From contig CAAFPW010000054.1 in NCBI GenBank assembly GCA_900764925.1, positions 1 to 5,182 of the forward strand: a stretch of DNA of 5,182 nucleotides, read 5' to 3'. Positions within the stretch are counted from its first letter, which is position 1, and every line of letters starts with the position of its first letter. The translations under genes were made by a program, and so were the position numbers. This DNA is from Fusobacteriaceae bacterium. GTDB taxonomy: Bacteria; Fusobacteriota; Fusobacteriia; Fusobacteriales; Fusobacteriaceae. Below the pieces are notes generated by a model that saw only the letters and a list, made by a program, of their open reading frames with translations, was not told the origin of the DNA and searched no databases. Shown in pieces: positions 1-5,182 of the stretch.

Positions 1-10
1 AAAAAATTTA

Positions 11-76
11 AAAACCTCTCTTGATTATTAGTTAATTATGTTTCATAATTATATTAATATCAAGGAGGTTTTTTTT
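11..76 (+). terminator. Candidate intrinsic terminator of an upstream gene outside the window
   Basis: AACCTC (13-18) plus CTTGAT (20-25) pair with ATCAAG (59-64) plus GAGGTT (65-70), with only T19 bulged. The stem is followed by eight T residues (69-76). The loop contains a second perfect hairpin, AATTATG (34-40) against CATAATT (44-50). An A-rich stretch at 1-14 gives U-runs on the other strand, so it could work both ways. It most likely ends transcription entering from the left. The loop is longer than in a typical terminator, which lowers confidence. Confidence 0.55.
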
Positions 77-246
77 GTGTAAACAAAAATGCTTGTATAC
101 CTAGTTGTGAGAAATATTAAAGCTTTAAAATTTAAAATCTTAACCTATTTTACACTCTTTTTCACTAAATTTAAATGTTAAAATAAAAGTATAACTTTAT
201 CAGTGAATAACTAACTATAAATAGACAGATAGTATAAAAAATAAAC

Positions 247-276
247 TTTACAAAAAATGTGGAAGTATAGTATAAT
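247..276 (+). promoter_or_regulatory. Sigma-70-type promoter of the FMN/FAD reductase gene
   Basis: A perfect -10 hexamer TATAAT (271-276) lies 18 bases after a -35-like TTTACA (247-252; five of six match TTGACA). Transcription would start near 283, leaving a leader of about 30 bases before the GTG start. Between the hairpin at 11-76 and this promoter I see only A/T-rich DNA with no convincing operator or gene. The gene therefore appears to have its own promoter and to be monocistronic. Confidence 0.6.
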
Positions 277-297
277 ATCAGAGTATGAAAAAAATAA

Positions 298-303
298 GGG
301 AGG
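298..303 (+). promoter_or_regulatory. Shine-Dalgarno site that fixes the GTG start
   Basis: GGGAGG lies 10 bases before the GTG at 314. It supports this non-ATG start, which is also where a clean signal peptide begins. The nearest upstream ATG (285) is in another frame and ends after ten codons. Confidence 0.75.
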
Positions 304-313
304 AAAGTAAAAG

Positions 314-1990
314 GTGAAAAAATTAGTATTAAGTTTTTTGTTAGCTTGTAGTGCATTGGCATTTTCAAGCGAAATGAAAGAGTATGATGGAAAAGGAGGA
401 GGATTCTCTGGAGATATACAACTAAAAGTGGTAACAGATGGAGAGAAGATAGAGGATATAAAATTAGTATCTGATAAAGAAACTGCTCATATAATCTCAA
501 GAGCTTTTCCTATTATGAAGGATAGAATTTTAGAGGCTCAATCTCCAATAGTTGACAGTGTATCAGGGGCAACATATACATCGACTGGAATAAAAAGAGC
601 TGTAGGACAAGCTATGAAAAAGGCTGGAAAGGATTTTGGAAGAATAAACTTTAAAACTTCTGCTCCAGAGCAACCTATTGCATATTTAGAACCAGTAAAT
701 ACGGATTTAGTAATCATAGGAGGAGGACCAGCTGGACTTGCAGCAGCTATATCAGCTAAAGAAGCTGGGCTTAACAACATAATATTGATAGAGAAGATGG
801 ATATATTAAGTGGAAATGGAAAGTATGATATGAACTTCTATGACCTAATAAATTCAGAAGCTCAAAAGAAAGCTGGAGTAGAGGACTCAGTAGAAAAATT
901 AATAGCTGATAATAGCAATCCACTAGATACTCCAGAACGTATAAAGGCTCAAGCTGAAGGATCTTATGTTTTAGATGAATGGCTTAGAGGAATGGGAATA
1001 GAACTAAATTACTACTATGGTACTAGAGGACATATGGCTGAAAAAGATGCTTATGCAGGGGCTCATATTCAAGAGAAGATGGAAGAGAGAGTAAAAGAGT
1101 TAGGAATAGATGTCCGTACTGGAACTAAGGGGCTTGACTTGATAATGAAAGATGGAAAAGCAGCTGGAGTAAAGGTACAAAATAAAAATAACTTCTATGA
1201 TATAAATGCTAAGGCTGTAATTATAGCTACAGGAGGATTTTCAGCTAACAAGGAACTATTAAAAAAATATGTTCCAGGTTCAGAGGTTTTTCAAACATCT
1301 AACCAAATAGGAGCTACTGGAGATTTTATACCTGTATTTGAGAAGAATAACTTCAAAGTAGAAAATTTAGATGTATTGAATATTTTTCCGTTTATCATTA
1401 GTAGAACTAGAGACTTAACTGGTGGTGGAGATGGATTTATCCTAGTTAATAAAGATGGAAAAAGATTTACTAGTGAGAGTATCACTTATGCTACTAGATT
1501 TGAGACAGCTCAAAAAATATTAGCTCAAAAGGATTCAGCTGCTTTCTATATCTATGATCAAAGACTTTATGACTCAAGCTATCGTTTACAAAAACATACA
1601 GCATTGGGATACCATACTAAAGCTCAGACTTTAGATGAATTAGCAGATAAATTAGGAATTGATAAAAATAATTTAAAGGCTACTGTTGAAGAGTTCAATA
1701 AAGTAGTTAGAGGAGAGAAGAAAGATGAGTTTAGAGAGAAACCTACTAAATTTGAATTTACTTCTCAAGGACCTTACTATGGAGTTCAAGTTGAATCTGC
1801 TGTACATATGACAAGAGGTGGAGTAGTAGCTGACGAAAAAACTCAAGTAATAGATAATAATAACCAAGTAGTAGATGGAGTTTATGCTGCTGGAGAGGTA
1901 GCTAATAGTAATTCTGGGGCTTATAGTGCTGCTGTTATATTTGGACGTATTGCTGGACAAGAAGCTGCTAAGTATATAAATAGTTTGTAA
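314..1990 (+). CDS. Exported FMN- and FAD-containing reductase, flavocytochrome c / urocanate reductase-like, haem-free
   Basis: The 558-residue protein should pass electrons through covalent FMN to FAD and then to an acceptor outside the cytoplasm. Residues 1-16 form a signal peptide (MKK, hydrophobic core, A14-L15-A16 cleavage). Residues 25-105 are an FMN_bind domain whose D81-S-V-S-G-A-T87 motif is the ApbE-type flavinylation site, with FMN on T87. Residues 131-555 are a FAD_binding_2/fumarate reductase-type domain: GGGPAG at 136-141, ATGG at 305-308, AAGEV at 525-529. Against remembered Shewanella Fcc3, R395 matches catalytic R402 and H498 matches H504. F358 replaces H365, and the loop carrying R544 is about seven residues shorter with no arginine. 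There is no CxxCH haem motif, and the only cysteine (C12) is in the signal peptide. Family relatives reduce fumarate, urocanate, cinnamate and similar enoates. The substrate here is unknown. The family call is firm; a specific gene name is not justified. Confidence 0.9.
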   Translation: MKKLVLSFLLACSALAFSSEMKEYDGKGGGFSGDIQLKVVTDGEKIEDIKLVSDKETAHIISRAFPIMKDRILEAQSPIVDSVSGATYTSTGIKRAVGQAMKKAGKDFGRINFKTSAPEQPIAYLEPVNTDLVIIGGGPAGLAAAISAKEAGLNNIILIEKMDILSGNGKYDMNFYDLINSEAQKKAGVEDSVEKLIADNSNPLDTPERIKAQAEGSYVLDEWLRGMGIELNYYYGTRGHMAEKDAYAGAHIQEKMEERVKELGIDVRTGTKGLDLIMKDGKAAGVKVQNKNNFYDINAKAVIIATGGFSANKELLKKYVPGSEVFQTSNQIGATGDFIPVFEKNNFKVENLDVLNIFPFIISRTRDLTGGGDGFILVNKDGKRFTSESITYATRFETAQKILAQKDSAAFYIYDQRLYDSSYRLQKHTALGYHTKAQTLDELADKLGIDKNNLKATVEEFNKVVRGEKKDEFREKPTKFEFTSQGPYYGVQVESAVHMTRGGVVADEKTQVIDNNNQVVDGVYAAGEVANSNSGAYSAAVIFGRIAGQEAAKYINSL

Positions 1991-1991
1991 A

Positions 1992-2027
1992 AAAAGAACT
2001 GATAGGATTTTATCCTATCAGTCTTTT
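1992..2027. terminator. Bidirectional intrinsic terminator between convergent genes
   Basis: A perfect 10-bp stem, ACTGATAGGA (1998-2007) with TCCTATCAGT (2013-2022), encloses a 5-base loop. It is flanked by AAAAA (1991-1995) on the left and CTTTT (2023-2027) on the right, so both strands read a hairpin followed by U residues. It starts 8 bases after the reductase stop codon and lies 17 bases past the anSME stop on the other strand. It should end both transcripts and insulate the convergent genes. Confidence 0.9.
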
Positions 2028-2038
2028 AATATATTTTA

Positions 2039-3253
2039 TTAGATATATAGTTTTTTAACAGCGGCAGGAAATAGTTCCCAAGGGATATGTTTTTCTTTAA
2101 ATTCAATGATTAAATTCAAGCCTGGTGTAATATGTTCAAATATCTCTTGATAAGCTGTACAGAAATAACTAACTCTCTCTTTAGAATCTTTTAAATTTAT
2201 AAATCTATGTTTAGGGCAACCTCCATGGCATAACTCTAACCACTTGCACTCTTTACATTTAGAGCTAATATTTTTTTTCTTTTCAGAGAGTAAGTGTGTT
2301 TTTTCCTCTATTTCCTTTAAACTTAGATCATTAAAATTACCAATTTTAAACTGTTCTTCAGGATATACAAAATGATCACATTGATATAATGTACCATCAC
2401 TTTCTACTGCTACATTATTACCACCACAACTTTCTTTGAATATACAGAGAGTTTGTTCATACCCTGAGAATCTAGCAAGTAATGAATCAAACATACGAAT
2501 AGAAATTTTTGTGACATCATTTTTTATCCATTCATCAAAAATGGTATTCATAAATTTAGCATAATCTAAAGGATTAACTGAAAATTCTGTAGGTCTAGCT
2601 TCAAAGTTTTCGTCATCAATCCACTTAGGTTTAAAGTTTTCATCTATATCTAGAGTTTCAACCACTGGAATAAATTGAATAAATTTGGAACCTATTGATT
2701 TTAAGAATCTATAAATTTCTAAAGGATATTTTACATTAAAATTGTTAACAACAGTAAGAGTATTATACTCTACTCCATACTCTTCAAGATATCTCAATCC
2801 TTTACTAACTTTTCTAAAAGTAGCTCCATTAGTTACAGTTCTTCTGTAAATATCATGAAACTCTTGATCACCATCAATTGAAATTCCTACTAAAAATTCA
2901 TTTTTTTTCATAAATTTAGCCCAGTGTTCATCAATTAGTATTCCATTTGTTTGTATAGCATTATGAATTTTTTTATTAAAAACTCTCCCTAGTTCTTTTT
3001 GATAAGATACAACAGCTTTATAGAAATCTAAACCTGCAAGTAATGGTTCTCCACCTTGCCAAGTAAAATATATATCTGTATTCTTATCTTCTGTTATTCT
3101 TTTTTCAATGAATTTTTTAGCTGTTTCAATGTCCATATATTTAGCTTTTTTCTCTCCTTGTGGAAGCATAAAATTTCCTTTTTCCAAGTAAAAACAATAT
3201 TTACAAGCTATATTACATTGAAAGCTAGTAGGTTTAATCATGAAATTTACCAT
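2039..3253 (-). CDS. Anaerobic sulfatase-maturating enzyme (radical SAM/SPASM)
   Basis: This 404-residue cytoplasmic enzyme oxidises the catalytic serine or cysteine of a sulfatase to C-alpha-formylglycine without oxygen, using S-adenosylmethionine. The radical-SAM cluster motif is C13-x3-C17-x2-C20, followed by Y22. The SAM-binding G67-G-E-P70 is preceded by Q66, and QTNG (101-104) and GISIDG (123-128) also fit the family. The SPASM domain has C270, C276, C292, C333, C336, C342, C346 and C365, enough for two auxiliary 4Fe-4S clusters. D293, right after C292, matches the proposed general base of the Clostridium perfringens enzyme (D277 there, from memory); Y22 and Q66 match its Y24 and Q64. 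That enzyme is about 370 residues; the extra length here is partly a tail after C365. The start at 3253 has GGGAGG five bases upstream. An internal ATG at codon 5 is too far from it. It is the second gene of the sulfatase operon, so that sulfatase is its obvious substrate. Confidence 0.95.
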   Translation of the reverse strand: MVNFMIKPTSFQCNIACKYCFYLEKGNFMLPQGEKKAKYMDIETAKKFIEKRITEDKNTDIYFTWQGGEPLLAGLDFYKAVVSYQKELGRVFNKKIHNAIQTNGILIDEHWAKFMKKNEFLVGISIDGDQEFHDIYRRTVTNGATFRKVSKGLRYLEEYGVEYNTLTVVNNFNVKYPLEIYRFLKSIGSKFIQFIPVVETLDIDENFKPKWIDDENFEARPTEFSVNPLDYAKFMNTIFDEWIKNDVTKISIRMFDSLLARFSGYEQTLCIFKESCGGNNVAVESDGTLYQCDHFVYPEEQFKIGNFNDLSLKEIEEKTHLLSEKKKNISSKCKECKWLELCHGGCPKHRFINLKDSKERVSYFCTAYQEIFEHITPGLNLIIEFKEKHIPWELFPAAVKKLYI

Positions 3254-3258
3254 ATTTT

Positions 3259-3264
3259 CCTCCC
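3259..3264 (-). promoter_or_regulatory. Shine-Dalgarno site of the maturase gene
   Basis: On the minus strand GGGAGG lies five bases before ATG 3253, inside the 27-base gap after the sulfatase stop. The gap has no terminator hairpin or promoter, which supports one shared transcript. The spacing favours codon 1 over the in-frame ATG at codon 5 (17 bases away). Confidence 0.75.
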
Positions 3265-3280
3265 AACTGCTATAATTTTA

Positions 3281-4972
3281 CTATTTACTAGCAGGTGTTT
3301 CTTCAGTTGCTTTTATTAATTGTTCATATTTAGGTAAGTTATTAGCTGTATTAGGTTTTACAGCTTTAGTTGTTAAATAAGTTCTCATTTTAGCTTTTAA
3401 CTCTTTAACTACTTCTGGATGTTTATCAGCTACATTATGGATCTCTTGTGGATCTTTAACTGAATTATAAAGAGCATAAGAGTTATCTCCTACATAGTAG
3501 TGTAATGTCCATGTATTATCTCTAACTGTCCAAGAGAATTCTGATAAGCTTTCCATATATGGGTTAACTGGATAGTAGTCTGATTCTCCAGTTACATATT
3601 TATCATAATCTCTCCAGAATGGAATATTGATTGGATCCCAGTGGAAAGCTCTAGGTTGTGCCCAGTATAGTTCACTATGAGGATTTCCTTTAACTTCTTT
3701 TGTTAAGTATGGTAATAGGTTAACTCCATCTATTTTTTCTTTCCATTCTTTTGGAATTTCAATTCCAGCTGCAGCTAAAGCTGTTGGCATATAGTCTACT
3801 GTAGATACCATTTTATCATATTTTCCTGCTTTAAGTCCAGCTTGCCAAGTTATAAATCCAGGAATATGAACTCCACCATTAAATGTTTCTCCTTTATTTC
3901 CAGAGAAAATTCCATTCATTGGTAATGGAGCATCAATAACCGAACCGTTGTCAGAGAAGAACATAATAACTGTATTTTCTAATTTTCCAGTTTTTTCTAA
4001 TTCATCTATGATTCTTCCTATATTGTGGTCAACTGCATAAATTGATTCGTAGTATTTATCTACTTCTTCATTTCCTGTATTGAAAACTCTATATTTTTCA
4101 GGTGCATGTTGCTCTAATGGAATATGAGGTGCATTATATGCTAAGTATATGAAGAATGGATCTTCTCCAGCATCTTTAATTCTTCCTAAAGCTTCATCAG
4201 TTAATTGATCTGTGATATATCCTTCAGCTGGAACAACTTCTCTGTTTCTAAATAAACTAGGAGAGTTATAGTATGCTGTTCCTGCAGCATGGAATCCCAT
4301 AAAGTAATCAAATCCTCTATTTTGAGGTTGGAATGGCTCATCACAGAATGTTGTAAAGTTATCATGATAGTCTCTTGTTTGTTTTTCTTTTGGTACAGGA
4401 ACGTTAGTAATTCTTCCTAAGTGCCATTTACCAATTGCTGAAGTTTCATATCCATGATTTTGGAACAATTCTGCTAAGAATTTATGATCTACAGATACAC
4501 CATCTTGAGCATCGTCATTACTGTATATTCCAAATCTTGATGGGAATTCAGAAGTCATGAATCCAGCTCTTGAAGGACCACTAACTCCATGACATACGAA
4601 GTCTTGAGTTAACATAATACCTTGATCTTGTAATTTTCTTAAATTTGGAGTAGATTTTTTAGCAGCTTCAATAGCTTTATCTACATCTACCTTGTATCTA
4701 TCTGGAATTACCTTTTCAGCTAAAACTTTTTTATCAAAAGCTTTTTCGTCAAAGTTTAGTTGTCCATATCCAAGGTCATCCATAGAAATAATAAGTACAT
4801 TTGGTTTACCTTCTGTCTTATACTCAGTAGGTATAAAACTTTGGTTGAATGCTACGTTTGTTGCTGTTCCTTTATCTTTTACATCTTTAGTATCAGCGGC
4901 GTAACAACCTGTTGCAAGTGCTCCTAATAACATAAGGCTTAAATATTTAGCCCCATTTTTAAAATTTAGCAT
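3281..4972 (-). CDS. Serine-type sulfatase (S1 family), exported, probable lipoprotein
   Basis: This 563-residue enzyme hydrolyses sulfate esters; the natural substrate is unknown. Residues 1-22 are a signal peptide ending in L19-A-T-G-C23, which fits the lipoprotein pattern. Cleavage by signal peptidase I near A25 is the alternative. The alkaline-phosphatase-superfamily fold is clear: metal ligands D65-D66 in MDDLGYG, the signature S131-G-P-S-R135 whose S131 (AGT, 4580-4582) must become formylglycine, GKWHLG with K182 and H184, H283 in APHIPL, D341-N342, and K360. The C-terminal subdomain has the usual LY-DPQE-NVA pattern (501-515). The segment between DDLGYG and TPNL (71-107) is longer than in many family members. 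The start at 4972 was chosen for its GAGGTGA site and signal peptide. An in-frame ATG at 5068 would add 32 residues before the signal and has no ribosome site. The serine-type signature matches the neighbouring maturase, 27 bases downstream. Confidence 0.93.
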   Translation of the reverse strand: MLNFKNGAKYLSLMLLGALATGCYAADTKDVKDKGTATNVAFNQSFIPTEYKTEGKPNVLIISMDDLGYGQLNFDEKAFDKKVLAEKVIPDRYKVDVDKAIEAAKKSTPNLRKLQDQGIMLTQDFVCHGVSGPSRAGFMTSEFPSRFGIYSNDDAQDGVSVDHKFLAELFQNHGYETSAIGKWHLGRITNVPVPKEKQTRDYHDNFTTFCDEPFQPQNRGFDYFMGFHAAGTAYYNSPSLFRNREVVPAEGYITDQLTDEALGRIKDAGEDPFFIYLAYNAPHIPLEQHAPEKYRVFNTGNEEVDKYYESIYAVDHNIGRIIDELEKTGKLENTVIMFFSDNGSVIDAPLPMNGIFSGNKGETFNGGVHIPGFITWQAGLKAGKYDKMVSTVDYMPTALAAAGIEIPKEWKEKIDGVNLLPYLTKEVKGNPHSELYWAQPRAFHWDPINIPFWRDYDKYVTGESDYYPVNPYMESLSEFSWTVRDNTWTLHYYVGDNSYALYNSVKDPQEIHNVADKHPEVVKELKAKMRTYLTTKAVKPNTANNLPKYEQLIKATEETPASK

Positions 4973-4977
4973 TAGCT

Positions 4978-4984
4978 TCACCTC
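4978..4984 (-). promoter_or_regulatory. Shine-Dalgarno site that sets the sulfatase start
   Basis: GAGGTGA on the minus strand, with its GAGG core eight bases from ATG 4972, matches the 16S rRNA tail well. It selects this ATG over the in-frame ATG at 5068. It also places the signal peptide exactly at the N-terminus. Confidence 0.75.
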
Positions 4985-4997
4985 TTTTTTATTACGT

Positions 4998-5019
4998 AGA
5001 TAAAATAATAGATAAAATA
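4998..5019. repeat. Short tandem repeat in the sulfatase leader
   Basis: AGATAAAATA occurs at 4998-5007 and again at 5010-5019, a 12-base period, about 25 bases upstream of the sulfatase start. The identity is exact over ten bases. In such A/T-rich DNA this may be chance or slippage; no function is evident. Confidence 0.4.
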
Positions 5020-5060
5020 TGTTTAATAAAAAAATAATTATTCTTATATAGAAACATATT
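5016..5060. repeat. Inverted repeat in the sulfatase 5' leader
   Basis: AATATGTTT (5016-5024) and AAACATATT (5052-5060) are perfect 9-base inverted copies separated by 27 A/T-rich bases that contain the palindrome AATAATTATT (5033-5042). It lies within the predicted sulfatase transcript leader. It could form a weak stem or be two copies of a protein-binding box; only one G/C pair stabilises the stem. Confidence 0.4.
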
Positions 5061-5071
5061 ATACACATATC

Positions 5072-5090
5072 TCTATGCCATAATCATAGA
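5072..5090. promoter_or_regulatory. Candidate operator overlapping the sulfatase promoter
   Basis: TCTATG (5072-5077) and CATAGA (5085-5090) are inverted copies with a 7-base spacer. The element covers the predicted -10 hexamer and start point, where a repressor would act. Arms of six bases are short, so this is only a suggestion; no regulator gene lies in the window. Confidence 0.3.
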
Positions 5091-5111
5091 TCATAAAATC
5101 AGAAAAGTCAA
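5083..5111 (-). promoter_or_regulatory. Promoter of the sulfatase-maturase operon
   Basis: On the minus strand TTGACT (5111-5106) and TATGAT (5088-5083) each match five of six consensus bases and are separated by an ideal 17 bases. Transcription would begin near 5076, giving a leader of about 104 bases. An A/T-rich stretch (5112-5182) lies directly upstream and could act as an UP element. A second TATAAT (5063-5058) has no good -35 partner. No other promoter is seen before the maturase gene. Confidence 0.6.
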
Positions 5112-5182
5112 TATGTTATATTTTATCAAAAAAATATATTTTTTATTATTTTTATATTATAATATATTTTTATATAAAATAT

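Noticed and set aside
62..82. AAGGAGG followed by GTG at 77 as a gene start
   Set aside because: The GTG is followed immediately by TAA; the sequence is better explained as a terminator stem and T-run.
89..181. Thirty-codon plus-strand frame starting at ATG 89
   Set aside because: The nearest AAGGAGG (62-68) is about 20 bases away and inside a hairpin stem. The peptide is lysine/phenylalanine-rich, as A/T-rich noncoding DNA gives, and resembles nothing I recognise.
314..349. Lipoprotein signal on the reductase, with C12 as the lipid-bearing cysteine
   Set aside because: C12 is too close to the N-terminus and K3 falls within the stretch that should lack charge. The A14-L15-A16 signal peptidase I site fits better.
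171..500. 109-codon minus-strand frame across the reductase promoter and 5' end
   Set aside because: It overlaps the promoter, ribosome site and signal-peptide region of a well-supported gene, and its low-complexity L/F/Y/I composition is typical of an A/T-rich antisense frame.
3056..3319. 87-codon plus-strand frame opposite the maturase start
   Set aside because: It is antisense to the conserved radical-SAM cysteine region and spans the operon gap; no ribosome site or recognisable domain.
4973..5068. Sulfatase start at ATG 5068, giving a 595-residue protein
   Set aside because: The extra 32 residues precede a complete signal peptide, no ribosome site lies before 5068, and a good GAGGTGA site precedes ATG 4972.
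5112..5182. A/T-rich end of the window as a replication origin or gene start
   Set aside because: There are no iterons, DnaA boxes or reading frames with a ribosome site; it is only A/T-rich DNA upstream of the sulfatase promoter.

Overview
The window is very AT-rich and uses AGA arginine codons, ATA isoleucine codons and A/T third positions heavily. Its genes are anaerobic in character: a radical-SAM sulfatase maturase and a haem-free, FMN-linked exported reductase. Together with the signal-peptide style this suggests an anaerobic Fusobacteriota member, probably Fusobacterium. That is an inference from composition and gene content; a low-GC Clostridium-like host is not excluded.

Layout. Positions 1-313 hold no gene. 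They contain a long hairpin ending in a T-run (probably the terminator of a gene left of the window), then a good promoter and a Shine-Dalgarno site. Positions 314-1990 (+) encode an exported flavoprotein reductase: signal peptide, FMN_bind domain with a covalent-FMN threonine motif, then a fumarate/urocanate-reductase-type FAD domain. A compact bidirectional terminator (1992-2027) separates it from a convergent two-gene operon on the minus strand. That operon reads from the right: a serine-type sulfatase with a lipoprotein-like signal (4972-3281), then after 27 bases an anaerobic sulfatase-maturating enzyme, anSME (3253-2039). The last 210 bases hold the sulfatase promoter, an A/T-rich leader with several repeats, and no further gene.

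How the genes work together. The sulfatase carries serine at the catalytic position of its S-x-P-x-R signature, so it is inactive until that serine is oxidised to formylglycine. The next gene encodes the oxygen-independent enzyme that does this in the cytoplasm before export. The pair is therefore a self-contained unit for cleaving sulfate esters outside the cytoplasm, probably on host or dietary sulfated glycans. The reductase is transcribed separately and toward the operon. By family it should use an exported molecule with an activated C=C bond as electron acceptor. Its active site keeps the catalytic arginine and one histidine of fumarate reductases but appears to lack the substrate-carboxylate arginine, so the acceptor is probably not fumarate. 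No link between the reductase and the sulfatase operon is shown beyond proximity.

No RNA gene, mobile element, CRISPR array or integration site was found.
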